DNA of 64,000 bases, from positions 15,232,214-15,296,213 of the forward strand of contig CM036188.1 in NCBI GenBank assembly GCA_020631735.1. Direction: 5' to 3'. A program made the translations under genes and the position numbers. Position 1 is the first letter of the stretch. Every line of letters starts with the position of its first letter. This document shows, piece after piece, positions 44,441 to 55,574 of the stretch. Origin of the DNA: Saccharum officinarum. Its lineage: Eukaryota; Streptophyta; Magnoliopsida; Poales; Poaceae. Under the pieces are notes generated by a model that saw nothing but the letters and a program-made list of their open reading frames with translations, was not told where the DNA came from and ran no database searches.

Positions 44441-47056
44441 AGGTCAAAACCAACTAGGGAGAAAGATAAAGTTGATCTGCAAATCTTCACGCTTCTCTGA
44501 TCAACTATTATCCAATGATGATGCCATAAGCTCAAAACCAACTTTGTAAAGGTATCCTTTAGACTCTTAAGATCCTTGTAGATGGTTCCAACATGTTACC
44601 CACCCTGAGAAGAGATACCTACGCTCAATAGTGACTTTGCAATCATGTAGATAGCTGATGCTTCCAGGTGACGAAATAGAACGTATAAATCCTTCATCTT
44701 GTATCGTCTTTGGTTTGGCAACCCCTCTTAAGAAGAGATCAACTAGAGAACACCAAAGAATAACTTGCATTTGTTTCTGAGTGATAACTACCATCATGCC
44801 CTTCTGGCATCCCAAAGAAATTTATGAGCATATACAAGAACAAGTAACCTGCACTTCCTCACGAGTAGAAAAATGGCAGTGCAGAGATACAATTATAACT
44901 CAAGTTCTACGAATCCGATGATATTGTAGCTTATACCGTTGGAAAGCTTATCAAATTTACTACAACTTTCTTATAGAACACTTCTACAGATTCTACAGTT
45001 AAGGTAGTCGAAAACTGTGCACAACAGAAACTATTCCAGGTTGCTGACAGCACAGATGTGTCATCTTGTGATTTTCATAACTCCCAAACCATAATAGCTA
45101 TCAGGGTGGTTCTTACGGTCAGAGAAAGATATTGAAGTCTACTATTGTCCAGAATTTATTCATGATTTTTGGGCATCCAAAAATAGAGATATAAGCTACG
45201 GAAGATAGACTGCTCTGAAAAGACAGGATAAGATAAATTTGAGATTCAGAGAGATTAGAGAGATAGATAACACTAATCTTCAAGTCTTCATGCTTCTTTG
45301 ATTTGTGTTGATGAGATATAAGACATGGATCGAGGATAGCCAAAAGATCACAAGGAAGATAAAGTTTGATCTTCAGTTTTTCGTGCCTCGTCACTTGAGA
45401 TATTCAGGACTTGCTGTTGTTGACAACAGATGCTACCCCACTTAACAAAGATCTTGTTCCACCAGGCAATGTCATTGAATGCAACACTTTGCAATTCATA
45501 AAAATCTTGATCAGGATCAAATGACGATGATACCACATGTTCAAAACCAACATAGCAAAGATATCCCTCAGATTATTGTGATCCACATAGATGTCGCTCT
45601 TATAATCCCAATAAATGCTACACTTACGGCCTTAAGAGCTTTCCACATTCAACTCTCTTGAGCTCTTCTTCATAGTAACTCCACTAGAGAATACCTATCC
45701 AAGTAGAAAACTCCCTTCACTTAAAACTTACTAAACATACTTGATATAGGGGTGATGTCATCTAAGTTTTCATGAAACTAACTATAGATTTCCAACATCT
45801 CCTTCCTATGTCGTCCATGCTAACTTGTATAGAGTATGTTGAATTGAATGTTGAACTCCCAACTGATGATAGCTTGAAGTGAAGACCAGTCCTGATGAAT
45901 ACCCGAGCTTCTTGTGGACGATCCAACAAAGAACTGATTCTAAGCAAACAACACTAGCACATGAGTAGACTTCCAATCATAGAGATAACCACTTCTTCCA
46001 AGTGAAGCACTAGGACATACGAAACCTTCATCTTGCAACACTCACAACTTTGCTACCCCCTTAAGAAAAAGAAACTAGGGACACCAAAGTAACTTGCATC
46101 TCCTTTTATACTAGATAACCATAATCATCTCTAATGTAAGAATCCAAGGCAAATCAATGAGATTCAAAGATATCCAATGATATATTCACTTTTACAAGAT
46201 AAGGAAGTAATGCAGAAAATTTCTGGGCGAATTCCAATTTTAACAGTTTAGTAAATCTGGCATAACTCGAGCTACAAAGATCCAAATGAAGTGACCTTTA
46301 CATGGTTGGAAAGCTTATGAAATTATCTACAACTTTTATTAATAACGCTTTTCCAGGTTCTGTCATTAAATTAATAAAAAAAAAAGCTTAGCCAAAACTG
46401 TTCCAGAATTCCAGACTGTGCAGTAACCTCAACTTAGAACAGGTATATCTCTTAGCTCAAAATAGATAAAAAGGTAAGTCCAATGGGTTTGGAAAGATAC
46501 AGAAGTCTAGTTATTCCTAGTAAATTTCATAAATTTCTCATGTCCATATCTTGAGATATAACAGAAACATTGCAGACTGCTATAGAAATCAGCATGCGGA
46601 GTATTACTTAAAACCTACCCACTTAACATGGATCGAGCTACTCCTCAAGATTTATACCTTTCGAGCCACCTTTGAAACACGAGAACAAGGTAACACACAA
46701 GCAACACATCAAGCAAAACAAGCATACATCACATCATCGGTACTACACGTGCTTCTTCAACAATGGTGGTCATCCTAAGGGAAGAGTATGGATGATGAAA
46801 GGCCATCGAACTTTAGAACAAGATGAGATCAGAAAAATTTTAATAAAAACAACATAAAACAAAATCCAAGGGAGTAAGAAATAATAGCTCAAAGGAAGCT
46901 ATATCAAGGAGGGGATACAACAAGATAAGGAAGAGGAAATAGTCAAAATCAATGAGTCAAGGTATGACAAAATAGTTTTATAGTAAAATGAGTTTTAGAA
47001 TACGTCCAGTGCTACTTGGCATACGTCCTACAGTCAACACCGCTCTGATACCACTC
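44441..47056 (-). mobile_element. 5' leader of the deleted Tekay-like element
   Basis: Noncoding. It is homologous to the leader of the plus-strand element (53364-54499), for example TTCTGGACAATAGTAGACTT, GCTATTATGGTTTGGGAGTT and TTTGATAAGCTTTCCAA read on the minus strand. It is about twice as long as that leader and carries repeated related segments (44441-45200 and 45240-46100 share AGGTATCC/AGATATCC, TTGATC and CCACTT-type words). Short open frames (up to 91 codons) show no domain. Confidence 0.75.
47042..47053 (-). promoter_or_regulatory. Primer binding site, initiator tRNA-Met
   Basis: The plus strand reads GCTCTGATACCA, a 12-nt perfect match to the 3' end of plant initiator tRNA-Met. 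On the minus strand TGGTATCAGAGC lies 3 bp from the LTR end. Confidence 0.93.
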
Positions 47057-48649
47057 TGTCACACCCGGTTTTCTAAAGAACAAAACCAGGCTAATCATAT
47101 GTGTGCCCAGGAAGTCCACACATATGTCAGAATGAAAAAGTATCAGAAACAATGTTATTATATAACGTATACATAGCTACATTAACACTTACATCAGAGT
47201 ATCGCGGAACGGTGACTAAACTTCAGGCTCCATTCTTCTCAGGGACGGCTGACTGGTGGCTCCGTATGCCAAACACTTCTGAAAGACTTCTGGAAACTCC
47301 ACTACCTCTTTATCCTTCTTCTAAGCAGCACCTCACTACACACTGAGGTGTGGGAATAGCAAGAGTGAGTCCATGTCGAACTCAACAAGTACAACACAGG
47401 GTTCATGAGGCACAAAAGGCTAGACACTGTTTGACTGCGTTTAGCTTTTAATCATCATATAATTAGCAATTGAGTAGCATCAAGATGAACCAATTCCCAT
47501 TAACAAACCAATAATCAATTGTAATAAGGATAATGAATAGCATTAACATGAGCATAATAATAATCAACAGTAATTAAGCATGATATAACAATGGTGATCA
47601 TCTATCTGTAAATGTTGTTCCAAGGCCGCCCGTATCCGTGGGCACGGCTAGTATACCAGTTTTTAACTCTGCGCAGAGGTGTACACTTTCACTGTGAGTC
47701 ATGACTTCCAAATGCATGGGTTAGCTAGGCCAAAACACCGGAAATCATATAAAGTCATTTAAAACTTTGTCTAACAAGTTAGGGCCGCTAGGTTTCAGAA
47801 GTCAGTCTGTGTGATACAACCAGTCCCAGGGATCCACAGTCTGCTTTTCCCCATTTGCGCCACAAGGGTAACCTCTAACAAGCTAGAAAAGGTCTCTTAA
47901 ACAACTAGAGCCAGAGCCATATAGCCCTCACAGTTGTACTGTCAATCCCGGACGACCACGTACAGATAAGTCCTTATGGAGAGAAACCAGAGCAACAATA
48001 TAACCCCTTGCTCTAGCCCCCTTTTCAACAGTAATAAAATCATCTTAATGGTTGATTGCTTAATCCATTAATCAAATTACAAGATCATTGTTCATAATTA
48101 AGCACTAGCAATAGCTATCCAAATGCACAACCCATAGGTGATAAGGAAACAAGATATCAATAGCTAAGTTATAATCTCTATAGTTGTCAAGGAAGACACA
48201 TGCATATGTATGATAATTTCAGTGAATAGGTAACAAGGATGGTCCCATGTTATACTTGCCTTGATCAAAGTTCTCCGCTAGATACTGTTGGTCCGGCTCA
48301 AAATAATACTCCTAATCGTCCTAGTACTGCTCACCGTCTAAATTCGATCACCAAGCATCAACATACAAACATTCCGAGCAAACATACACGAAGCAAATAA
48401 AAATACAACTAGAACAGTACACCAACAGTAGAAAAACATTTAGCAAAGCTTACAAAACTATCCTACACGTTGCTACGATCACACAGACATAAAGATCACA
48501 ATATAAATAAATAATTACTTTAATATAAACTCGAAAATTAAATCTTCCAAACCTACTGTACAGCTACACTAATATGTAGAACTCGCAAATACGAACCTAA
48601 CGCAACTTGAACGGGTAAATCAGAGTTAAAACGTGAAAGATATGGCCAA

Positions 48650-49881
48650 ACAAGATTGTACGTGTATACGTATTTCTATTGTATTTCAGATTTGTTTTAC
48701 TAAAGAAAAACGGCCACAAATCATACCCATGACATCATGTGATGTCATCAAGCTAGCTAACTACTATGATCACGATAACGTAAAAGAAGCTGTTAACAGA
48801 ACTATCGTTATAGAAAAACAACTATTGGGGAATTTATTTATATTATATAAAAGAAACAACTACACCCTTGATTATTTTAATTAAATAAAACCATAAGAAT
48901 GACATTAATTCAGATTATTCACATCATATTTTAATTGAAAATCAAGTTTGAACTAGTCATATTTTTTTATTTATAAATGAACATCTCTCATATTATTTAA
49001 TTCATTTAAACTTTATTTGACAAAAATAAATAAACATGTGAGAACATCTACTCTAATTATATGGGACACGTATTTAAGCTAAGCATATTATAAATTAGAA
49101 ACTACTTCTGTTGCGGTTAATCAAGTTAACAGTGGATATGGTAAAGGCGAATCGTTAAACCATGTGTTGCTTTTAGTTAGAAAATATTTACATGCACATT
49201 AACCAAATTAATATTAATATTTTAATCATAGACACATGTCATGAAATAGCTATATTAAACATCACTGCCAGCATATCAACAAGAATCCAACACAATAAGC
49301 TAAGTTTGTGCGGTGTATTTCTGAATTTGTTTTTAAAAGAAAACGGCCACAATACAAATCTGCGTCATCGTGATGTCCTGGTGATGCCATCAAGCAAGAT
49401 AAATACTGGCACGCACGGTGTATTGAGACGACAGTGTAGTCCAAAGCAAACTCACCTAGCTATAGGGTTTTCACGTTCAAAGAGATGAGACGTAGACGGT
49501 AGACGGGAGGCTTGACTGGGCGGTCGGCTACGTTCCTGCACTGCAACGTTCGGCCGGTTGAACAACGGAAAGCAAAGAGATAAAGGAAAAAGGAATCGGT
49601 AGCTTCTTCACCTCTACGTATAATTTGGCAAAGAGTCATGGATGGAGGAGAGGCTTCCAACGACGGTCGCAGCGGTGGCAGATTACGTACGACGGCTGCA
49701 GGCGGACTGCAGCTTCCTCGACAAAGAGCTAGGCAGTGATTCGTGAACGGCGGAGAGGCTTCAGACAACATGCATGGCTGCGGGCGGCGTCGGCTCGTGT
49801 AGGTTCATCCTCTCCAACTAAGCTCTGCCCAACAGGTAGCTGAACTTCATGATGAAAAGGAGACCATCAAGCAAACTCCAC
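48650..49881. other. Non-LTR insert with a pair of direct repeats
   Basis: Two similar segments lie about 640 bp apart (48671-48760 and 49312-49405): GTATTTC(A/T)GA..TTTGTTTT, AAACGGCCACAA and a GTGATG..ATCAAGC word. A near-perfect 18-bp palindrome TGACATCATGTGATGTCA lies at 48730-48747 and resembles a bZIP site. A GC-richer stretch at 49480-49800 is open on the minus strand for 103 codons with no recognised domain. No termini or target duplication were found. Confidence 0.4.
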
Positions 49882-50311
49882 CTGAGCTGCTTTCAAAATT
49901 ATCATCTGAAATCCATAAACAAGCACAGCACCACATCTGCCTTGAGGATCCGCTTTTATGATAGGACCCCAGGCAAACGATTCCCTACCCCTTTTCAGAT
50001 GGAACCATTCAGGGCCTTCAAAGCAATGCATTGAGCTTGTTCGCAGGCCATTGGTGCTGTCATCAAACTCCATACATGCTATTTTTGCATCTTTAAATGT
50101 CACCGCAATGGAGTCTCGCCTATTCTCCGTGCTATCCGACAACATAGCCATCGATTCATTGTTACCGTGGAGCCTGTAATAGCACACAAGCTCAAGTCGA
50201 GCCCCGGAGATCCCATGCAGGACGGCGCCGGTCAACAAAGAATACCCCACATCCTCGCCCCCGTCGCGTCGTCGGCCCTCACGCATACACCTCGAGCACG
50301 TTAGCCGCCGA
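49882..50311 (-). pseudogene. Fragment of the CPSF160 gene (cleavage and polyadenylation factor)
   Basis: The minus-strand translation carries GAVLHGISGARLELVCYYRL, then SIAVTFKDAKIACMEFD, GLRTSSMHCFEGPEW and DPQGRCGAVLVYGFQMIILK. This is the N-terminal beta-propeller part of plant CPSF160, the large subunit of the nuclear pre-mRNA 3' end processing complex. Next to the gap another frame gives SAANVLEVYA, also from the CPSF160 N-terminus, so a frameshift separates the pieces. Similarity stops after KAAQ at 49882, where CAG|GTGGAG could be an old exon end. It is about 140 codons of a protein that is normally well over 1000 residues, so it is a captured or inserted fragment. Confidence 0.85.
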
Positions 50312-50411
50312 NNNNNNNNNNNNNNNNNNNNNNNNNNNNNNNNNNNNNNNNNNNNNNNNNNNNNNNNNNNNNNNNNNNNNNNNNNNNNNNNNNNNNNNNN
50401 NNNNNNNNNNN
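50312..50411. other. Assembly gap (100 N)
   Basis: Exactly 100 N, a likely placeholder. Left of it is CPSF160-bearing DNA. Right of it sequence resumes in the middle of a nested LTR, at a point matching 59167. By comparison with the 3' LTR (56283-59166), at least about 2.9 kb of the plus-strand element is missing here. Confidence 0.97.
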
Positions 50412-51980
50412 AAGGTAACAATCACTAAGTTATAACTCTCTAGGGTTGTCGAGGAAGACACATGCATATGTACGATAATTTCAGTGAATAGGACAACAAG
50501 GATGGTCCTATGTTATTACTGCCTTGATCAAAGCTTTCCTGATAATACTGCTGGTCTGGCTCAAAAATAATACTCCTGATCATCCAGAAACTGCTCACCG
50601 TCTATACTCGATCATCAAGCATCAACACACAATCATCCGAGCTATACTAACATGTAGAGCTCGCAAATACGAACCTAACGCAACTTGAATGGATCAAATC
50701 AGAGTTAAAACGAAGATTTTATGATCAAAACAAGTTTAGTGGCAAAACTGTAAATATCAGAAAATGTATTTTTAATTTACCAAGAAGAAATACGTCTTCA
50801 AAACAGAGAAACATACTTCAAGAATTACGCCAAGGACCGTGGGTTTTAATAAATAAAAGCGCAGGGGCTCTTTAACAATTTTACCCCGCGAAGGGGTATC
50901 TTCTAATCCTACCCTTAGATCTGAGAACGGATGGCAGACATCGTTTCCAGATGAAAGAGAGAGAGAGAGAGCGGCCATCCCCTCAACGCTGGCCGATGGC
51001 CGCCATGGCCGGCACCCACGGCTCGCCGGAGAGCTTCGGCTCCAATGTTTTCGACCACCATTCGGCCCGTAGCCGGTACCAATCGGTTGAGGAGCTCAAC
51101 GCGAACGCATCAACACAGGTTAGGAAGGCAAGAACAGATCGAGGACGGGATGCGGCTCGGGAAGGCGGCGGCGCCATTGCCGGCTTTGGCAAACTCACTG
51201 GAACTCTATGTCCTCGCGATTCAAGGCATCACATACCAAAAGAAAGGCATGGGGAGGGAGAGAAGGAGATGACGAGCTCACCAATGCAGAGAAGAAGGGC
51301 GCGGGCTAGCCAGCAAGCTCCGACGACGAGAGGCAGTGAAGCCTAGGGTTTCCAACCCCCTAAGCTTGAGTTCACGTGGTTTGGTTCGGAGTTAAGATGG
51401 AAAAAGGGATGAGGGGGAACGCGGCTACACTTTTATAGCCCCAAACGTGACGATTAAGGATAGATATCCCGGATTACGCGGTTGGATTCGGTTGAGGAGG
51501 TGTTCATCTCCGGCTCGGTCACGGCATGAGGAAGAAGGCGCGGCTGACAAGCGGGTCCCACCCGTCAGCGAGACCGGAAAAGGAGAGCGCGCGCGGCTGC
51601 AGTTCTGGGCCGGCCCACGCGGGCGCGAGGAGGAGCGGGGGAAGCAGGCTCGGCTCGACAGCCCAATCAGCGAGAGAGGGGAGGAGCAGGCCGGCTCGGG
51701 CGGGCCTCCAAGCCGCCTGGCAGCAGGTAAGCTTTTCTCTTTTTTTTACATTTGTTTTCCAAACCATTTAAATAGATTTTCAAATCCAAATCAAATAAAA
51801 TCAATACCACACCACACAATAAAACAAATGCAACAGCATGAATACATCATCAAATATTCCACCTAATATTTTAAATTTTAAACCCCATTAAATATTATCT
51901 AAATTATTTAAACTCATAACTAACTCTCTTTTAACTCAAATTTTATCTAATTCAAAATTTTAAAATTTTTGGGTGTTACA
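50412..51980 (-). mobile_element. Nested solo LTR within the 5' LTR (right part)
   Basis: Matches 59167-60962 closely and ends GGGTGTTACA followed by GTTTT (51981-51985), the same target duplication as in the 3' LTR. A 232-bp segment present at 59397-59628 is missing here, with the microhomology AGC at the junction (near 50640). The GC-rich block is at about 50980-51730. Confidence 0.9.
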
Positions 51981-53363
51981 GTTTTCAAATCTCTTTAATT
52001 GTTTGGTGTATTGTTCAAAATTTAGTCCTACTGCTTGCTTTATGTATGATTGCATGGATGCTTGTGTGGTGCTCTACGACCATGTTCAGACGGTGAGCTT
52101 TGCGTTGGTGATCAAGAAGCAATCATTTGGAGGTTAAGAACTAGCGGAAGGCCCAAGTTTAAGGCAATTATAGCATGAGACCATCCTTGTTATCCTATTC
52201 ACTATAATCATAATACATATGCATGTGTCCTCCTTGACAACTGTAGACATTATAACTTAGTTGTTGATACCCTGATTCCTTGTTGCCTATGGGATTTGCA
52301 TTGGGTAGCTATTGCTAGTGCTTAATAATAAACAATGATCTTGTAATATGACTAATGAATTGTGCAATCACCCATTAAGATGATTTAATTATCGTTAAAG
52401 GGTGCTAGAGCATTATGATGTTTTTATGTTGCTCTAGTTTCTCTCCGTAAGGACTTATCTGTAAGTGATAACCGGGATTAACAGTACAGCTGTGAGGGCT
52501 ATATGGCTCTGGCTCTAGTTGTTTAAGAGACCTTTTCTAGCTTGTTAGTGGTTACCGAAAGGCGCAAGAGGGGTCATGTCTAGTATGGTCTTGGCCTGCC
52601 AAGGTGGGTGCAGTCTTTTGTAAGTCGCCCCTTGGAGGGAGGTTCATGCTTTCCAATTGAGAATCCTTAGCAGCCCTAACTTGTTAGACGAACTTTTAAA
52701 TGGCTTTATATGATTTCTGGTGTTTTGGGAATGGCCTCCCCATGCATTATGAAGTCATGACTCACAGTGAAAGTGTACACCTTTGCGCAGAGTTAAAAAC
52801 TGGTATACTAGCCGTGCCCACGGACACGGACGGGCTTGGGGATTCTTACAGAATAAATATTCACCATTGTTATATCATGCTTATTATGGTTGATATTATT
52901 ATGCTTATGTTAATTGCTATTTCATTATTCTTATTACAATTGATCATTAGTTTATAATGGGAATTTGGTTATCTTGTTGCTACTCAATTTGCTAAGCAAA
53001 TGATGAATAAAAGCTAAATGCAGTAAACTAGCACCTAACCTTCTGAGCCTCATGAACCCCATGATATATTTGCTGAGTTCGACATGGACTCACTCTTGCT
53101 ATTTCCCACACCTCAGGATAGTCTCTGGAGTTTTTAGGCTTGTGATCAACCAGTCCGTTTGTTCCTGGAGTGAAGTCTATACCCGGTGTTCGTAGTTGTC
53201 TTTCTACTATGTTGCTCTTTAACGTATATTTTATACTATTGCGTTATGTATATTAAGCATTTGTCTCTTGATATTACACTTATCTGTGGCTATATGTGAG
53301 ATTTGACTTCTTTATTTCACATATAGTGTATGTCTGGTTTTGTCCTTAAAACCGGGTATGACA
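51981..53363 (+). repeat. 5' LTR, 3' part
   Basis: 1383 bp, the same length as the matching part of the 3' LTR (60963-62345), and about 97-98 percent identical by eye. It contains ATATGGCTCTGGCTCTAG, CATGACTCACAGTGAAAG, the box GAGTTCGACATGGACTCACT (53076) and the end AAAACCGGGTATGACA before the primer site. Confidence 0.93.
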
Positions 53364-53366
53364 GAG

Positions 53367-53376
53367 TGGTATCAGA
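53367..53376 (+). promoter_or_regulatory. Primer binding site, initiator tRNA-Met
   Basis: TGGTATCAGA, 3 bp after the LTR end. The next bases are CC where GC would extend the match, so 10 of 12 are retained in a row. Confidence 0.88.
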
Positions 53377-54499
53377 CCATGCTGACTGTAGGACGCAAGC
53401 CTAGTTAGAAAATGGTCGTCTTATGGTTTTGAACTTGCTATAAAATCCTTGTTCTAAAAACCTTGACATTTTCTTCTCAACTATATATATCTACTTTTGA
53501 CATTCGTCTCCTCCTTGATGCTTGTTATAAAGCCTTTGTTCCCATCTACTCCTTGCTTTGATATGCTGTTAGAATATTTTCTTACCACCTTCATGCGTAA
53601 TCAGAAGAAGAGCTTTAGGAATCTCTGCCTTTAATATGAAGAAAACGATAGCATCACAAGTTGAGTCAATGTTGAGTTTTGCTCCTATTTTCCCTTGTTG
53701 AATTGTCATTATTCTTATGTTTGTTTTGGATCTTTGTAATGATTGCAATGATCTTGTGGATTTTTCCACAATTTCATTTAGTTTATAGGCCTAAGGTATA
53801 AGAATTAATGAAATAAATAGTCGGGTTAGTTTTCTTGTTTCTGTCTTATCCTATCTTTTCAGAGCAGTCTGTCTTCTTCAGCTTATACATCTGCCTTTGG
53901 ATGACCGTAAATCATGAGAAAATTCTGGACAATAGTAGACTTCAACATGTTTCTCTGATCGCAAGAATCACCCTCATAGCTATTATGGTTTGGGAGTTAT
54001 AAAAATCACAAAATGATGAATCTGTGCTGTCTGAAACCTGGAATAGAATCTGTTATGTGCTGTTTTCGACCAAGTTAATTGCAGAATCTGGGAAAGTGTT
54101 CTATAAGTAAGTTGTAGAGAATTTGATAAGCTTTCCAATGGTATAAGGTGCAACCTAATTGGATTAACAGAACTGCAGATATGGTTGTTTTACTGTGCTG
54201 CTGTTTTTCTGCTCGCGAGGAAATTTAGTTTACTTGTTCTTGTTTATACACACGAGTTTTTATTGGATATCGGAAGGTCATCATGATAGTATATCCATTG
54301 AGAAGAAGGTTCAGGCTACTCTTTCGTTCCCCTAGTTGATATTTTCTTAAGGGGGTAGCCAAGATGAAGAGTTCGGTTGTCTATGTGGTTGGGTTTTCTC
54401 TTACCTCTCATGCTATCAAGTCTTATCTTGTCATCTCATGAAGTTGCACTTAGGAATGTTAAGAATGACTGAATCCTAATGTATTCATGTTACAAATAG
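53377..54499 (+). mobile_element. 5' leader of the gag-only element
   Basis: Noncoding, homologous to the longer leader at 44441-47056. It contains TTTGATAAGCTTTCCAATGG (54111) and GGTTTGGGAGTTATAAAAAT. No open frame with a domain. The gag ATG follows at 54500. Confidence 0.78.
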
Positions 54500-55556
54500 A
54501 TGGTTAATACTAGGAGAAGTTCTTCACATGGTGACCGAAGGGACTCTACCAATTCATCTAATCCTCCGCCAACAACAAATTTTTCAACTATAGAGCAAGC
54601 TTTGATGACACAGACTCTATTGTTGCAGACTCTCATTCAACATGTGGTGAATAACCAGCATCAAGCACTGCCTATTAGTAAGTGTGGTGAATTTATGATG
54701 GGACACCTGCCGACATTCTCTCATGCGAGTGAGCCACTAGAGGCAGATGATTGGCTTAGAGCTGTGGAGCGACATCTTGACATAGCTCAGTGTGATGACC
54801 ATCAAAAGGTGCTTTATGCTTCTGGACAACTTTATGGTGCTGCTCTAGATTGGTGGGAATCTTTCCAAGATGGACATACCGATAATGCTTCTCAGATAAC
54901 CTGGCAGGAGTTCAGAGATAAATTCAAAGCTCACCACATTCCCAAAGGGTTGATAGAACTTAAGCAGGATGAGTTTCAGGCTCTAAAGCAAGGATCTATG
55001 TCAGTGTGCGAGTATCGTGATCAGTTCACTCAGTTGTCTCGTTATGCTCCTAATGAGGTGAGAGAAGGTGCAGATAAGCAATGTCTTTTCCTCAAGGGAA
55101 TTTATTATGATCTCAGATTACAACTGAAGGGCCACACATATCCAAATTTCCGCTTTGGTGGACCGTGCTATTGTGCTTGACGATATGCGCAAGGAGCATG
55201 ATAGGAAGAGAAGGAAAATGCAACATCAATCTACAGGTAGCAACACTTGTCTCGGTTTTGCTGCACAAGCAGAGTATGAGTCACACTCTATGAATCTACT
55301 TGGTAGTATAGATCAGGATCAGTACCAGTTTCAACAACCCAATAATGACGTGCACTACTTTAACTCTCAAGAACGTTGTCTGTCATCTCCGATTATTAAT
55401 ACCAGTGAGGAAGGTCATGGTTGTGGTGAGATTGAGCACTATGAGAACGATTGTCTGGAGAAGCTTACTAAGAGTAATTGCAACCAGAATCAACAACATC
55501 AAGAGCCAGAACAAAGTGTCCATAATCAAGAGGTGCAAAGAAATAAATTGAATTGA
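54500..55556 (+). pseudogene. Tekay/Del-type gag with frameshift
   Basis: Starts MVNTRRSSSHGDRRDSTNSS, as is typical for this lineage, then LPTFSHASEPLEADDWLRAV, the core LYGAALDWWESFQ, ITWQEFRDKFKAHHIPKG and SMSVCEYRDQFTQLSRYAP. At about 55155-55180 the frame shifts: one frame ends FRFGGPCYCA, the other continues LVDRAIVLDDMRKEHDRKRR and runs to 55556. The zinc-knuckle region is reduced (HGCGEIEHYENDCLEK is a CCHC-like C-x2..4-H-x4-C remnant). Gag would package element RNA. With the frameshift the product is truncated after 226 residues. Confidence 0.93.
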
Positions 55557-55574
55557 AAATATATCCAAGGAAGG

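Larger units (their letters stand above)
43972..50311 (-). mobile_element. Deleted Tekay-like element, minus strand (right end in gap)
   Basis: Read on the minus strand: 5' LTR (from the gap to 47057), tRNA-iMet primer site (47042-47053), about 2.6 kb of 5' leader (47056-44441), then directly the last 469 bp of the 3' LTR (44440-43972). Gag, pol, the polypurine tract and most of the 3' LTR are gone. The insertion site is pol sequence (left flank GTTGA at 43967-43971), and the matching duplication would lie beyond the gap. Confidence 0.85.
47057..50311 (-). repeat. 5' LTR of the deleted Tekay-like element, with foreign insert
   Basis: Starts TGTCACACCCGGTTTTC beside the primer site. It follows the other LTRs of this type to about 48650, including the box TGAGTCCATGTCGAACTCA (47366) and CTTTCACTGTGAGTCATGA (47686). 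From about 48650 to the gap the sequence no longer matches the other LTRs and carries a CPSF160 gene fragment. The true LTR start (TGTAACACCC on the minus strand) is not seen. Confidence 0.75.

Noticed and set aside
43972..47346. 43972-44440 and 47057-47524 read as a simple tandem duplication
   Set aside because: The tRNA-Met primer site at 47042 and the leader between them show that they are the 3' and 5' LTR ends of one minus-strand element.
50951..51346. Conserved 131-codon frame also present at 59981-60331
   Set aside because: The two are copies of one nested LTR insertion, so conservation is not independent. GC-rich DNA is open in many frames.
53569..53769. 66-codon minus-strand frame in the leader
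   Set aside because: Antisense to the element leader, with no domain and no conservation in the other leader.
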